Source of the DNA: an uncultured Litoreibacter sp.
GTDB taxonomy: Bacteria; Pseudomonadota; Alphaproteobacteria; Rhodobacterales; Rhodobacteraceae
Direction: 5' to 3'
DNA: 64,000 nt
Assembly: GCF_947501785.1 (NCBI RefSeq)
Contig: NZ_CANMXB010000001.1
Coordinates: 1,054,001 to 1,118,000 of the forward strand
Shown here: positions 28,093 through 35,159 of the stretch, one piece after another
How positions within the stretch are numbered: the stretch's first letter is position 1
Layout: each line of letters begins with the position of its first letter
Program-made: the position numbers and the translations under genes
Notes under the pieces: model-generated
What the model saw: only the letters and a program-made list of their open reading frames with translations
Database searches by the model: none
What the model was told of the DNA's origin: nothing

Positions 28093-28406
28093 ATTTCCCC
28101 ATTATTTTGCAGCGCCTTGAACAAATCTCGTCTGCCAGAGTTTTGCTAAATATGTGTCGCGGGAACAGTCGGGGAACGATCCCGTCTCTACGCCTCGTAA
28201 GATGGGTGAAGGCGATGAAATTGTAGCGCAACGCCACAGACATCACTTATGGGCACCTCCTCCACCAATTTCGTGCGCTGGAACGTCTGAATGACGCCCG
28301 CGTGTGGAGACCCAGTCGCGATGTGAACAGCACCCTCAGAAATTGCGACGCTGCCCTGATAGCCTTTCATTTGCCGCACCGCCGTAAGAGGCAAAGATGT
28401 AGTCGA
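28093..28406. other. 314-base interval after tRNA-Asn without a recognised gene
   Basis: Short open frames exist on both strands, but none has a ribosome site or resembles a known protein. The minus-strand frame 28188-28394 is in the same frame as the truncated gene at 28407-28595, after a stop, and another minus frame nearby reads EAWPLDEGLIDYIFASYGG, so this may be decayed coding DNA left by a deletion. No integrase motif was found. Confidence 0.4.
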
Positions 28407-28595
28407 TCAACCCCTCGTCAAGCGGCCACGCTTCTGACCGAGGGCTGCGGCGAAGTTGGCTCTCGCCAGCGTCTGGGCATCCGGCCCATCGCACCACAGA
28501 CGAAGATACAGCACCGCGCCTGCCTCAGCCGGGCCCAGCTCCGTCACAAATCCAACCGGCGCACCGCCGCGATGCGGAGCGGTCATCGCGTTCAT
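28407..28595 (-). pseudogene. Probably truncated partner gene of hemP
   Basis: A 62-residue open frame starting with an ATGA overlap on the hemP stop. Residues 10-48 (GAPVGFVTELGPAEAGAVL, then YLRLWCDGP) resemble, from memory, the N-terminus of a conserved protein of about 110-130 residues found next to hemP in Rhodobacteraceae haem-uptake clusters. The Cys-rich C-terminal part of that protein is missing here; the frame meets TGA after LTRG. So I read it as a truncated gene. It could alternatively be a genuine small protein. Confidence 0.4.
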
Positions 28596-28759
28596 TTGGT
28601 CAGTATCAGCTTGCCCGCGCGGGTAATGCGCAGGGTGTAGAGCTGATCCTCCAGTTTGATCCGGGCGAGGTCGCCGCCCTTGGTGAGGTCGCTCGCCTCA
28701 TAAATGGGCAGCGTATCATCGGGGCGAATCTTGGTCTCCCGGGCGACGTTTACCACCAT
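28592..28759 (-). CDS. hemP: Hemin uptake protein HemP (short gene)
   Basis: Translated by hand: 55 residues ending in the HemP signature YTLRITRAGKLILTK, preceded by an acidic IYEASDLTKGGDLARIKL stretch. This matches the short conserved HemP family, found with haem and iron uptake genes and reported to activate haem receptor expression in some bacteria. The ATG at 28759 has GGAG six bases upstream; an in-frame ATG at 28771 is also possible. The start overlaps the stop of a 50-codon upstream frame, and its own stop overlaps the next small frame, so three short genes appear coupled. It faces the iron transporter operon across a shared control region. Confidence 0.8.
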   Translation of the reverse strand: MVVNVARETKIRPDDTLPIYEASDLTKGGDLARIKLEDQLYTLRITRAGKLILTK

Positions 28760-28902
28760 AGCCCGCTCCATTCGTCGCGTTCGACCTTATCAATCAGCCA
28801 TTCAACGTTGAAAATCTGTGGCACGCCAAACGAAACCGCCGTGAAAAGCATTTCGGTGGCCTCGGATCGGCGCAAGCGCCTGCTGTCTTGAGCAATTTGC
28901 AT
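28750..28902 (-). CDS. Possible 50-residue protein upstream of hemP
   Basis: A hand-translated frame with the purine-rich ribosome site GGGAATGGGAAT just before the ATG. It reads through LFTAVSFGVPQIFNVEWLIDK and ends in WSGLWW, with the stop overlapping the hemP start by 8 bases. The overlap and ribosome site argue for translation, perhaps as a leader for hemP. I do not recognise a family. Confidence 0.45.
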   Translation of the reverse strand: MQIAQDSRRLRRSEATEMLFTAVSFGVPQIFNVEWLIDKVERDEWSGLWW

Positions 28903-29008
28903 ATTCCCATTCCCTTCGGGATGACGGGTGTCTGGCTTGCCGGAGACTCACATTGGCTGGCTCTGAGGAGAAGTTGAGTGAATTAGTAAGAAAAGACAAG
29001 AGAGTAAT

Positions 29009-29023
29009 TGACTAATTTAGTCA
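29009..29023. promoter_or_regulatory. Perfect 15-bp dyad between hemP and the iron transporter operon
   Basis: TGACTAATTTAGTCA, seven-base arms around a central T. The dyad extends outward with two of three further pairs. It overlaps a possible -35 element TTGACT at 29008-29013 for the rightward operon. Its place between two iron/haem gene sets suggests an iron-responsive operator, possibly the IscR-bound Iron-Rhodo-box described for Rhodobacterales; I cannot verify the consensus here. A weaker resemblance (TTGAGTGAATTAGTAA) lies at 28974-28989. Confidence 0.6.
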
Positions 29024-29084
29024 GTTAATAAATGCTAATGCCTGAGATGGCTGATTTCCGCCGTCCACAACCCAGGAGAAGCCC

Positions 29085-30248
29085 ATGTTTCACACGAAAC
29101 GTGTGCATGGTTTCACCTTTGCTATAGCAGCCAGTGCGACCCTTCTCGCATCAGCCCCTCAAGCATTTGCTGAAGCTGTGACACTCACCGATATCGCGGG
29201 GCGCGAAGTGACGCTGCCCGAAATGCCCGACAAAATCATCCTCGGCGAAGGCCGCATGATGTATGCCGTGGCCCCATTGTCGGACGGCAACCCGTTCGAA
29301 AAGATCGTCGGCTGGAAAGACGACCTGATCCTCTATGACCCCGACGCCTTCCGAAAGTTCGAGGCCGCCTACCCTCAGGACACCGCGCGGATGATCAACT
29401 TCGGCAACCCCTATGCCGGGGACTTCAGCATCGAGGCGGTGCTTGAATCAGAAGTCGATCTGGTGCTGCTTGACCTTGGAAACCTGTTCAAAGCGGAAGA
29501 CACCGGGCTGATCGAAAAGCTCGACAAGGCGGGTGTGGCGACGGTCTTCATCGACTTCCGCCAGAACCCGACCGAGAACGCGATCCCCTCAATGCTGATA
29601 CTGGGCCGCTTGCTTGGGGAAGAGAAAGCCGCGGCGGAGTTCATCGACTTCTACGTCGCCCAAATGCGCAAAGTCACCAACGTGGTGCAAAGCCTGCCCA
29701 ATGACGAAAAGCCGCTGGTCTTTGTCGAGAACGCCGCCGGGTGGAACACCGATTTTTGCTGCTGGACGTTCGGCAGCTTCAACTATGGCCGCTTCGTCGA
29801 GCTTGCGGGCGGTGTGAATTACGGCTCCACCAAGTTTTCGGGCTATTCAACAGAAGTGAGTCTTGAAGGCATCATTGCCGCCGACCCCGATGTGATCATC
29901 GGCACAGGGGCCAATTGGGCCGAAGCCAAACCTGAAGTGACCGCAACGCTGCTGGGCTACGAGGGTGAGCCGGCTGAGAACGACAAGCGCCTAGCCGCTT
30001 TGGCCCAACGCAACGGGTTCAGGGACCTGCGCGCGGTGCGGGACGGGCGGATGCATTCCATCTACCACCAGTTCTACAACTCGCCGTATCATTTCATCGC
30101 GATTCAGCAGATCGCCAAGTGGCTGCATCCCGACGAGTTCGAGGACCTGAACCCGCAAGCCACCTTTGACGAGTTGCACGCGCGGTTCATGCCGTATGAC
30201 AATTCGGGCCAGTTCTGGCTCAGCATGGAAGCGCCAGCCTCCAACTGA
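29085..30248 (+). CDS. FecB/BtuF-type iron ABC transporter substrate-binding protein
   Basis: A 387-residue periplasmic binding protein. The signal peptide is about residues 1-29 (ending AFA), and AGGAGA precedes the ATG. The mature protein begins VTLTDIAGREVTLPEMPDKIIL, the standard start of the class III helical-backbone binding fold, and the C-terminal half has LEGIIAADPDVIIGTG and MHSIYHQFYNSPYHFIAIQQIAKWLHPDEF. This family binds ferric siderophores, haem or cobalamin for import. The ligand cannot be named, but the adjacent hemP and dyad favour iron or haem. Two adjacent cysteines (FCCW) occur mid-protein. Confidence 0.85.
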   Translation: MFHTKRVHGFTFAIAASATLLASAPQAFAEAVTLTDIAGREVTLPEMPDKIILGEGRMMYAVAPLSDGNPFEKIVGWKDDLILYDPDAFRKFEAAYPQDTARMINFGNPYAGDFSIEAVLESEVDLVLLDLGNLFKAEDTGLIEKLDKAGVATVFIDFRQNPTENAIPSMLILGRLLGEEKAAAEFIDFYVAQMRKVTNVVQSLPNDEKPLVFVENAAGWNTDFCCWTFGSFNYGRFVELAGGVNYGSTKFSGYSTEVSLEGIIAADPDVIIGTGANWAEAKPEVTATLLGYEGEPAENDKRLAALAQRNGFRDLRAVRDGRMHSIYHQFYNSPYHFIAIQQIAKWLHPDEFEDLNPQATFDELHARFMPYDNSGQFWLSMEAPASN

Positions 30249-30268
30249 AGCCATCCTTGACCCTGACC

Positions 30269-30295
30269 GGCGGCCCTTCTGTTAGGGGGGCCGCC
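30269..30295 (+). terminator. Strong hairpin between binding-protein and permease genes
   Basis: GGCGGCCC at 30269-30276 pairs perfectly with GGGCCGCC at 30288-30295. No U-run follows, so it probably acts as a partial terminator or RNA-stability element that raises the amount of binding protein relative to the membrane parts, a common arrangement in ABC importer operons. Confidence 0.55.
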
Positions 30296-30322
30296 TAACC
30301 TTCCTAAATTGAAAATGGAAAC

Positions 30323-31396
30323 ATGACCGATCAGGCTCTTTCCCCGCCCGCACCACAAGACCTGGTGCGCGACTACAAACGACGTTCTGCCAAAAGGCTT
30401 GCGCTTGTATTGGGGGCCGCTGCCCTGCTGGTGACGACAGTTATCATTGACGTGATTACCGGCCCCGCAGATCTGAGTTTCTGGCGCACGCTGCAGGTGG
30501 TTGTGCAACCCTCCGTCGCGTCGGTGCAGGAGGATGTCATCATCTGGGACCTGCGACTGCCCGTTGCGCTGATGGCGGTGGTTGTGGGGGCGATGCTCGG
30601 GGTTGCCGGGGCAGAGATGCAAACGATCCTAAACAACCCCCTCGCCGACCCGTTCACGCTGGGCCTTGCCCCCGCCGCCAGCTTTGGCGCGGCGCTGGCC
30701 ATCGTGCTGGGCTGGTCCGTCATTCCCGGCGTGGGTGGGTTGTTTGTCACCGTCAACGCCTTCGTTCTCGCCATGCTCAGCGCTCTCGTGCTGTTTGCTT
30801 TCACCCGGCTGCGCGGCGTCACCGCCGAGGTGATGGTGCTGATCGGCATCGCGATGTTCTTCACATTCAACGCGCTTCTGGCCTTCATGCAATATGGCGC
30901 GTCCGAGCTGCAACTCGCCCAGATCGTCTTCTGGCAGCTTGGGTCTCTGGCGCGCGCAACATGGACCAAGATCGGCATCTGCCTTGGCGTGCTATTGCTG
31001 GTCCTGCCCTATTTTCTGAGCCGATCCTGGGCCCTGACCGCGCTGCGCATGGGCGAGGAGAAAGCCGCAAGCCTCGGCGTCAATGTCACCGTCCTGCGCC
31101 TGAGTGTGTTGGCCGGTGTTTCGCTGCTGACGGCCGTGGCCGTATCCTTTGTCGGGGCCATTGGCTTTGTGGGCCTTATCGGGCCGCATATCGCGCGCAT
31201 GATCGTGGGCGAAGACCAACGCGGCTTCTTGCCGCTCTCAGCACTGGCGGGGGCCTTGATCCTGTCCGGCACATCGATCGCGTCAAAGGCCATAACGCCG
31301 GGCGTGGTCTACCCGATTGGCATGATCACCTCGCTAATCGGCATCCCGTTCTTCGTGTCCCTGATCCTCAGCCAACGCAAAAGGCACTGGCAATGA
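30323..31396 (+). CDS. FecCD-type iron ABC transporter permease
   Basis: A 357-residue inner-membrane protein of the FecCD/BtuC family, with about ten hydrophobic segments. Diagnostic stretches are DLRLPVALMAVVVGAMLGVAGAEMQTILNNPLADPFTLGL near residues 73-112 and AVSFVGAIGFVGLIGPHIARMIVG near 270-295, the latter followed by the loop that contacts the ATPase. The N-terminus is cytoplasmic and basic. A single permease gene implies a homodimer. Its stop overlaps the ATPase start by ATGA. Confidence 0.93.
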   Translation: MTDQALSPPAPQDLVRDYKRRSAKRLALVLGAAALLVTTVIIDVITGPADLSFWRTLQVVVQPSVASVQEDVIIWDLRLPVALMAVVVGAMLGVAGAEMQTILNNPLADPFTLGLAPAASFGAALAIVLGWSVIPGVGGLFVTVNAFVLAMLSALVLFAFTRLRGVTAEVMVLIGIAMFFTFNALLAFMQYGASELQLAQIVFWQLGSLARATWTKIGICLGVLLLVLPYFLSRSWALTALRMGEEKAASLGVNVTVLRLSVLAGVSLLTAVAVSFVGAIGFVGLIGPHIARMIVGEDQRGFLPLSALAGALILSGTSIASKAITPGVVYPIGMITSLIGIPFFVSLILSQRKRHWQ

Positions 31397-32166
31397 ACGC
31401 GCTCTCGATCACCGATCTCAGCTTTGCCTACGGGTCTCGCGCAATCCTGAATGGCGCCTCCGTCGCGCCGCTGAAGCCCGGCAAATTGACCGCCTTGATC
31501 GGTCCCAACGCCTCCGGGAAGTCGACGCTGTTCAAGCTGATTGCGGGGCTGCTGTCACCGTCGGCCGGGCACGTGTCCCTGGGACAAACCGACCTCGCCA
31601 CGCTCAGCACCAAGGACCGGCTGGCGCGCATCCGTTTCATGCCGCAATTCTTCGCCGCCAACGCCGCGCTGACCGTGTTTGACGTGGTGATGATGGCCGA
31701 AAAGCAGTTGCAAGGCTGGCGGGTCTCGCCTGAGGACCTGGCGCGGGTGGCCGAGGCGCTGCATGACGGAGGGATTGGCCACCTGGCCGAAGCCTACGTG
31801 AGTGAGCTTTCGGGTGGGCAGTCGCAATTGGTGTCCTGCGTGCAGGCGCTGATCCGCCCTGCGGATGTCTACCTGTTCGACGAGCCTACCTCAGCCCTTG
31901 ATCTGCACCACCAACTTGGCGTCCTCAGCCGGATCCGCGACGCGGTACGTGCACGCGATGCCGTGGGCATCGTAGCGCTACATGATCTCAACCTCGCCGC
32001 ACGATTTGCGGATCATCTGATCTTGCTTGGCCAGGGCCGCGTGCTTGCACAAGGCCTGCCGCACGACGTGCTGCGCAATCCCGCGCTCGCCCGCACCTAC
32101 GGCGTCGATGTCACCATCACCCCCGGCCCAAGAAAGGAGCTGACCGTCCATGCTTACGCGCCGTAA
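31393..32166 (+). CDS. FecE-type iron ABC transporter ATP-binding protein
   Basis: A 257-residue ATPase. The ATG at 31393 overlaps the permease stop (ATGA), so the longer upstream open frame is not used. It has Walker A GPNASGKST (near residue 36), the signature motif LSGGQSQLV, Walker B VYLFDEPTSALD, and the switch His in ALHDLNLA. The domain order is that of FecE/FhuC/BtuD ATPases and supplies energy to the permease. The last 17 bases overlap the pseudoazurin gene. Confidence 0.94.
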   Translation: MNALSITDLSFAYGSRAILNGASVAPLKPGKLTALIGPNASGKSTLFKLIAGLLSPSAGHVSLGQTDLATLSTKDRLARIRFMPQFFAANAALTVFDVVMMAEKQLQGWRVSPEDLARVAEALHDGGIGHLAEAYVSELSGGQSQLVSCVQALIRPADVYLFDEPTSALDLHHQLGVLSRIRDAVRARDAVGIVALHDLNLAARFADHLILLGQGRVLAQGLPHDVLRNPALARTYGVDVTITPGPRKELTVHAYAP

Positions 32167-32626
32167 TTTCACCCTGTCGCTGCCGGTCATTGCACTGGCG
32201 CCCATGGCCCGTTCAGAAACCGCATCGTCATCCATAGCTGGCCACCATACGGTCATGATGCTCAACGCCGATTGCAACGATGCCAATGCCATCAATGTGT
32301 TCGAGCCCGCGATCCTGCACATCGCGCCCGGCGACAGCGTTACCTTTATGCCGACAGACAAGGGCCACAACGCCGCCTCCAAACGCGGGATGATTCCCGA
32401 GGGGGCCGAACCTTGGAACGGCGCCGTAGATGAGGAGCTGACCGTTACACTGACAATTCCCGGCATCTACGGATATCTCTGCCTGCCCCATTACGAAGTC
32501 GGAATGGTTGGCCTGATCGTCGTGGGAGACGACCTTTCCAACCTCGCCAAAGCCAAGACAGCACGCCACCCCGGCGATGCGCGCAGGGCGTTCAGGGATA
32601 TCTTTGACCAGCTGGAGCCAGCATAG
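32150..32626 (+). CDS. Pseudoazurin-like blue copper protein coupled to the iron transporter
   Basis: A 158-residue exported cupredoxin. AAGGAG at 32134-32139 lies inside the ATPase gene, and the two coding regions overlap by 17 bases, so it belongs to that operon. The signal peptide starts MLTRRNF, which is twin-arginine-like, and ends near residue 22. The type 1 copper ligands are visible: His in DKGHNAAS, then Cys, His and Met in YLCLPHYEVGMVG. The family shuttles single electrons in the periplasm, usually to nitrite or nitrous oxide reductase. No denitrification genes are here; its place beside an iron importer and a multicopper oxidase suggests another partner. Confidence 0.9.
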   Translation: MLTRRNFTLSLPVIALAPMARSETASSSIAGHHTVMMLNADCNDANAINVFEPAILHIAPGDSVTFMPTDKGHNAASKRGMIPEGAEPWNGAVDEELTVTLTIPGIYGYLCLPHYEVGMVGLIVVGDDLSNLAKAKTARHPGDARRAFRDIFDQLEPA

Positions 32627-32803
32627 ATCGGAACGCCCGAGGAACTCTTGGCTGACACATAGCCCGCATCGGCGCGCAAAAACGCCCGCTAACACCGAAC
32701 CACTTACCGGACGTTGCCGCCCGGGATTGAGACCTCCGCTGGGCCGCGCACCTAACCGGCGCATCATTCTGCCCCGGAAATGTTGTGCGCGACCTGTGAT
32801 CGG

Positions 32804-34894
32804 TTAGGCGTCGTCCGTGCCCCCGGTCTCAGGATCAAGGATGGATACGGTCAACATCATGCCGTTATCCTCGTGGAACAGGTTGTGGCAATGCAGGACG
32901 AACTCGCCCGTAAAATCGACCTGTTTGCTGGCCATGGTGACCATGGTGCCGGGTGTGTAGGTGTCGTACTTCGTTTTCGGGCTTGAGCCCGGTTTGGTGT
33001 CGCCCCCAATGCTGTCCACGTAAATCGTGTCCCGCCAGATTGGCATCTTGTAGGTTACAGGTGGATTGTAGACGCGGTTGTCCTTGTCGTAGACAGACCG
33101 ACCGAGCGCTTGGAACGAGTTGATGTGGATATGGAAGATATGCGCATCATTGGTGCTGTAGACATTCCAGACATCCGTGTCGCCTTTGAACAGCTGAATT
33201 TGCGCCGGGTCGCCAACGGTCACGTCAAAATACTGGTCATTCACCACAAAGGCGGGCTTTGACGGGTAGCTTTCAGTGAAGTTCTCTTTGATCGTCTTGA
33301 ACTCGATGGACTGCGTAGCAGCCGGCCACGTTTCATCAATCGCAAACGCCGGCTCGACGGGGCGCTTGATGGTCTGTTCGCTGAACAGGCTGATCGTTGG
33401 AATGCTCTGGTTTTTGGTGCTCGGGTTCTCTGTCACCGTGACGGTCAGAATATCGGCCGTATTGGGGTCTTGACCTTCCACGACCATAGGCACTGTCCCT
33501 TTCGCCGCGCCTTTGAGTTGGAAGCTACCCGCAACAGCACCCGCCTTGACGAGCAAATCAAGACGTTGCCCCGGGGCCAATGTGATCAACTCCGCAGTGG
33601 TCCAATAGGTCGCCGCTTCGGACTTGGGGGTGCTGTAGTCAATCTTGAAATACTCTTTATCGGAGGCCTCCGCATCTGTTGGCGGCAACAAAGCAATGCC
33701 ATCAACCGCAATGGCATACACTTCAGGAGCGCCGTGGCCGACGAACTGGGGCACAATAGTCTGACCGTTTGACGCGTTCACAAAGCGCAGGCGCTTGATT
33801 TCGCCCTGATCCATGGTGATGACGGGGTTAACCTGCCCGTTGACACCAATCGCCGGAACGGCGGCCGCACTGGTCGGCGTCAGCCCGTCACAGGTGCTGG
33901 CGTCAAAGTTATCTTCTACCTTACCAACGTAATAGCCATATGGGTAGAACGCCCCCTTCCCCGTACCGCCGGTCGTCTCGAAGTACGAGATGTTTTGCAA
34001 AACCACGATTTCTTCGTCAGCGGTGGTGATGTTGCAGGTGGTCGCCAGCAAAGTGTCAAAGTCTTTTTCGGCTTCAGGCGCCGTTACAATGAGGGCCCCC
34101 GCCATGCCTGGGCCAACCTGTGCGGCGACAGAGCCGTGTTTGTGGGGGTGATACCAGAAGGTGCCGACAGGGTGGTCGCCGGGCAGCTCGTACCGATACG
34201 CATAAGATGTCGCATCCAATTCGCTTCGAAGCGTGTGGTGAGCGCTATGACCGCCATTGTGATTTGCATGCCCCGCATGCGCAGCATGTGGCTTGTTCTT
34301 TGAATCGAGGATGATCAAAACGTCGTCTGACGGCGCCTGAGGCGAGACATGCAGGCCATGGGTGTGCAGGTTGGTTGAGGTGAAGTCATGCGGCTTCCAC
34401 CCCGACACATTGTCTTTGACGCCTGGGATTGCATCCGCCCCGCAGCCCTGAATTGCGTTACTCAGCAAAACCCCGGTTGTCTCCCCGCGCATCATGTTCA
34501 GGGTCGGGCCCACAATGGGTTGGCCGCTCTCATTTTTGGTCATGTCGACATAGGCCGGCACACGAATGTTCTTACCGTTGAACGGCGCGTTTGGCCGCGT
34601 CTCGCACCCAAGGGCATAGAACACGTCTGGCACCGTGCCCCCACCCGTAAAGTTCACCTCCATGTGTTGGAGCCAGTGCTGGGTCAAGTACTCAAGGTAC
34701 TCCGCCCCAAGCGTTCCTTCGAACCTCTCGATAAAGGCCAAGCCTTGGCCGGTTTTGGTTGCCGGGGCGAGATCAGCGGGGCTTGCAAATGCAGGCGCGG
34801 TGGATTCGGATGCCGCCTGCAGGGGGGAGGCAACAGCAAGTGCAAATGTAGAGCTTGCGGTGCATTTCAAAAACGCACGGCGCGATAAGGTCAT
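32804..34894 (-). CDS. Tat-exported multicopper oxidase
   Basis: A protein of about 696 residues. I take the ATG at 34894, giving MTLSRRAFLK, a twin-arginine signal; in-frame TTG codons at 34909 and 34903 nearer the AAAGGAAG are alternatives. The four copper-binding motifs are all present: HTHGLH, WYHPHKHG, HIFHIHINSFQ and HCHNLFHEDNGMM, where the last holds the type 1 copper Cys and Met. A His-rich loop (HAAHAGHANHNGGHSAHH) near residue 210 may bind copper. It is longer than CueO-type enzymes. Members oxidise Cu(I), Fe(II), Mn(II) or phenols. It converges on the pseudoazurin gene, which could be its electron partner. Confidence 0.9.
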   Translation of the reverse strand: MTLSRRAFLKCTASSTFALAVASPLQAASESTAPAFASPADLAPATKTGQGLAFIERFEGTLGAEYLEYLTQHWLQHMEVNFTGGGTVPDVFYALGCETRPNAPFNGKNIRVPAYVDMTKNESGQPIVGPTLNMMRGETTGVLLSNAIQGCGADAIPGVKDNVSGWKPHDFTSTNLHTHGLHVSPQAPSDDVLIILDSKNKPHAAHAGHANHNGGHSAHHTLRSELDATSYAYRYELPGDHPVGTFWYHPHKHGSVAAQVGPGMAGALIVTAPEAEKDFDTLLATTCNITTADEEIVVLQNISYFETTGGTGKGAFYPYGYYVGKVEDNFDASTCDGLTPTSAAAVPAIGVNGQVNPVITMDQGEIKRLRFVNASNGQTIVPQFVGHGAPEVYAIAVDGIALLPPTDAEASDKEYFKIDYSTPKSEAATYWTTAELITLAPGQRLDLLVKAGAVAGSFQLKGAAKGTVPMVVEGQDPNTADILTVTVTENPSTKNQSIPTISLFSEQTIKRPVEPAFAIDETWPAATQSIEFKTIKENFTESYPSKPAFVVNDQYFDVTVGDPAQIQLFKGDTDVWNVYSTNDAHIFHIHINSFQALGRSVYDKDNRVYNPPVTYKMPIWRDTIYVDSIGGDTKPGSSPKTKYDTYTPGTMVTMASKQVDFTGEFVLHCHNLFHEDNGMMLTVSILDPETGGTDDA

Positions 34895-34989
34895 CGGTGT
34901 CAAATTCAATCTTCCTTTGAAATATGTATCAGATTTTCATGCGCAAAATAGTTTGCAAACAACGCCAACCATTCAATGAAAACGTGAGT

Positions 34990-35010
34990 TTATTAATTTG
35001 ATATTAATAA
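34990..35010. promoter_or_regulatory. AT-rich dyad upstream of the multicopper oxidase
   Basis: TTATTAAT, five-base spacer TTGAT, then ATTAATAA: perfect eight-base arms, about 95 bases before the oxidase start. The whole 34910-35040 stretch is unusually AT-rich for this genome. It may be an operator or part of the promoter region; the regulator is unknown. Confidence 0.45.
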
Positions 35011-35159
35011 TCTAAACGAGGACTACCTCGAAAAGATGAGGCAGGTTAATTCGTTGTGCAAGTGGAATTCTCGAACGAGCAGACCACATTCCCGCTCCAC
35101 CATGCCCGGATGGAGCCGATTCCCCCCCACTCCAAACGCCCGCATAAATCGCCCGCCAT

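Noticed and set aside
28055-28394. Possible integrase remnant after tRNA-Asn
   Set aside because: No tyrosine-recombinase motifs in any frame and no repeat of the tRNA 3' end in the window.
30961-31392. An upstream extension of the iron ABC ATPase frame
   Set aside because: It runs inside the permease gene in another frame; the ATPase starts at the ATGA overlap at 31393 with the normal N-terminus.
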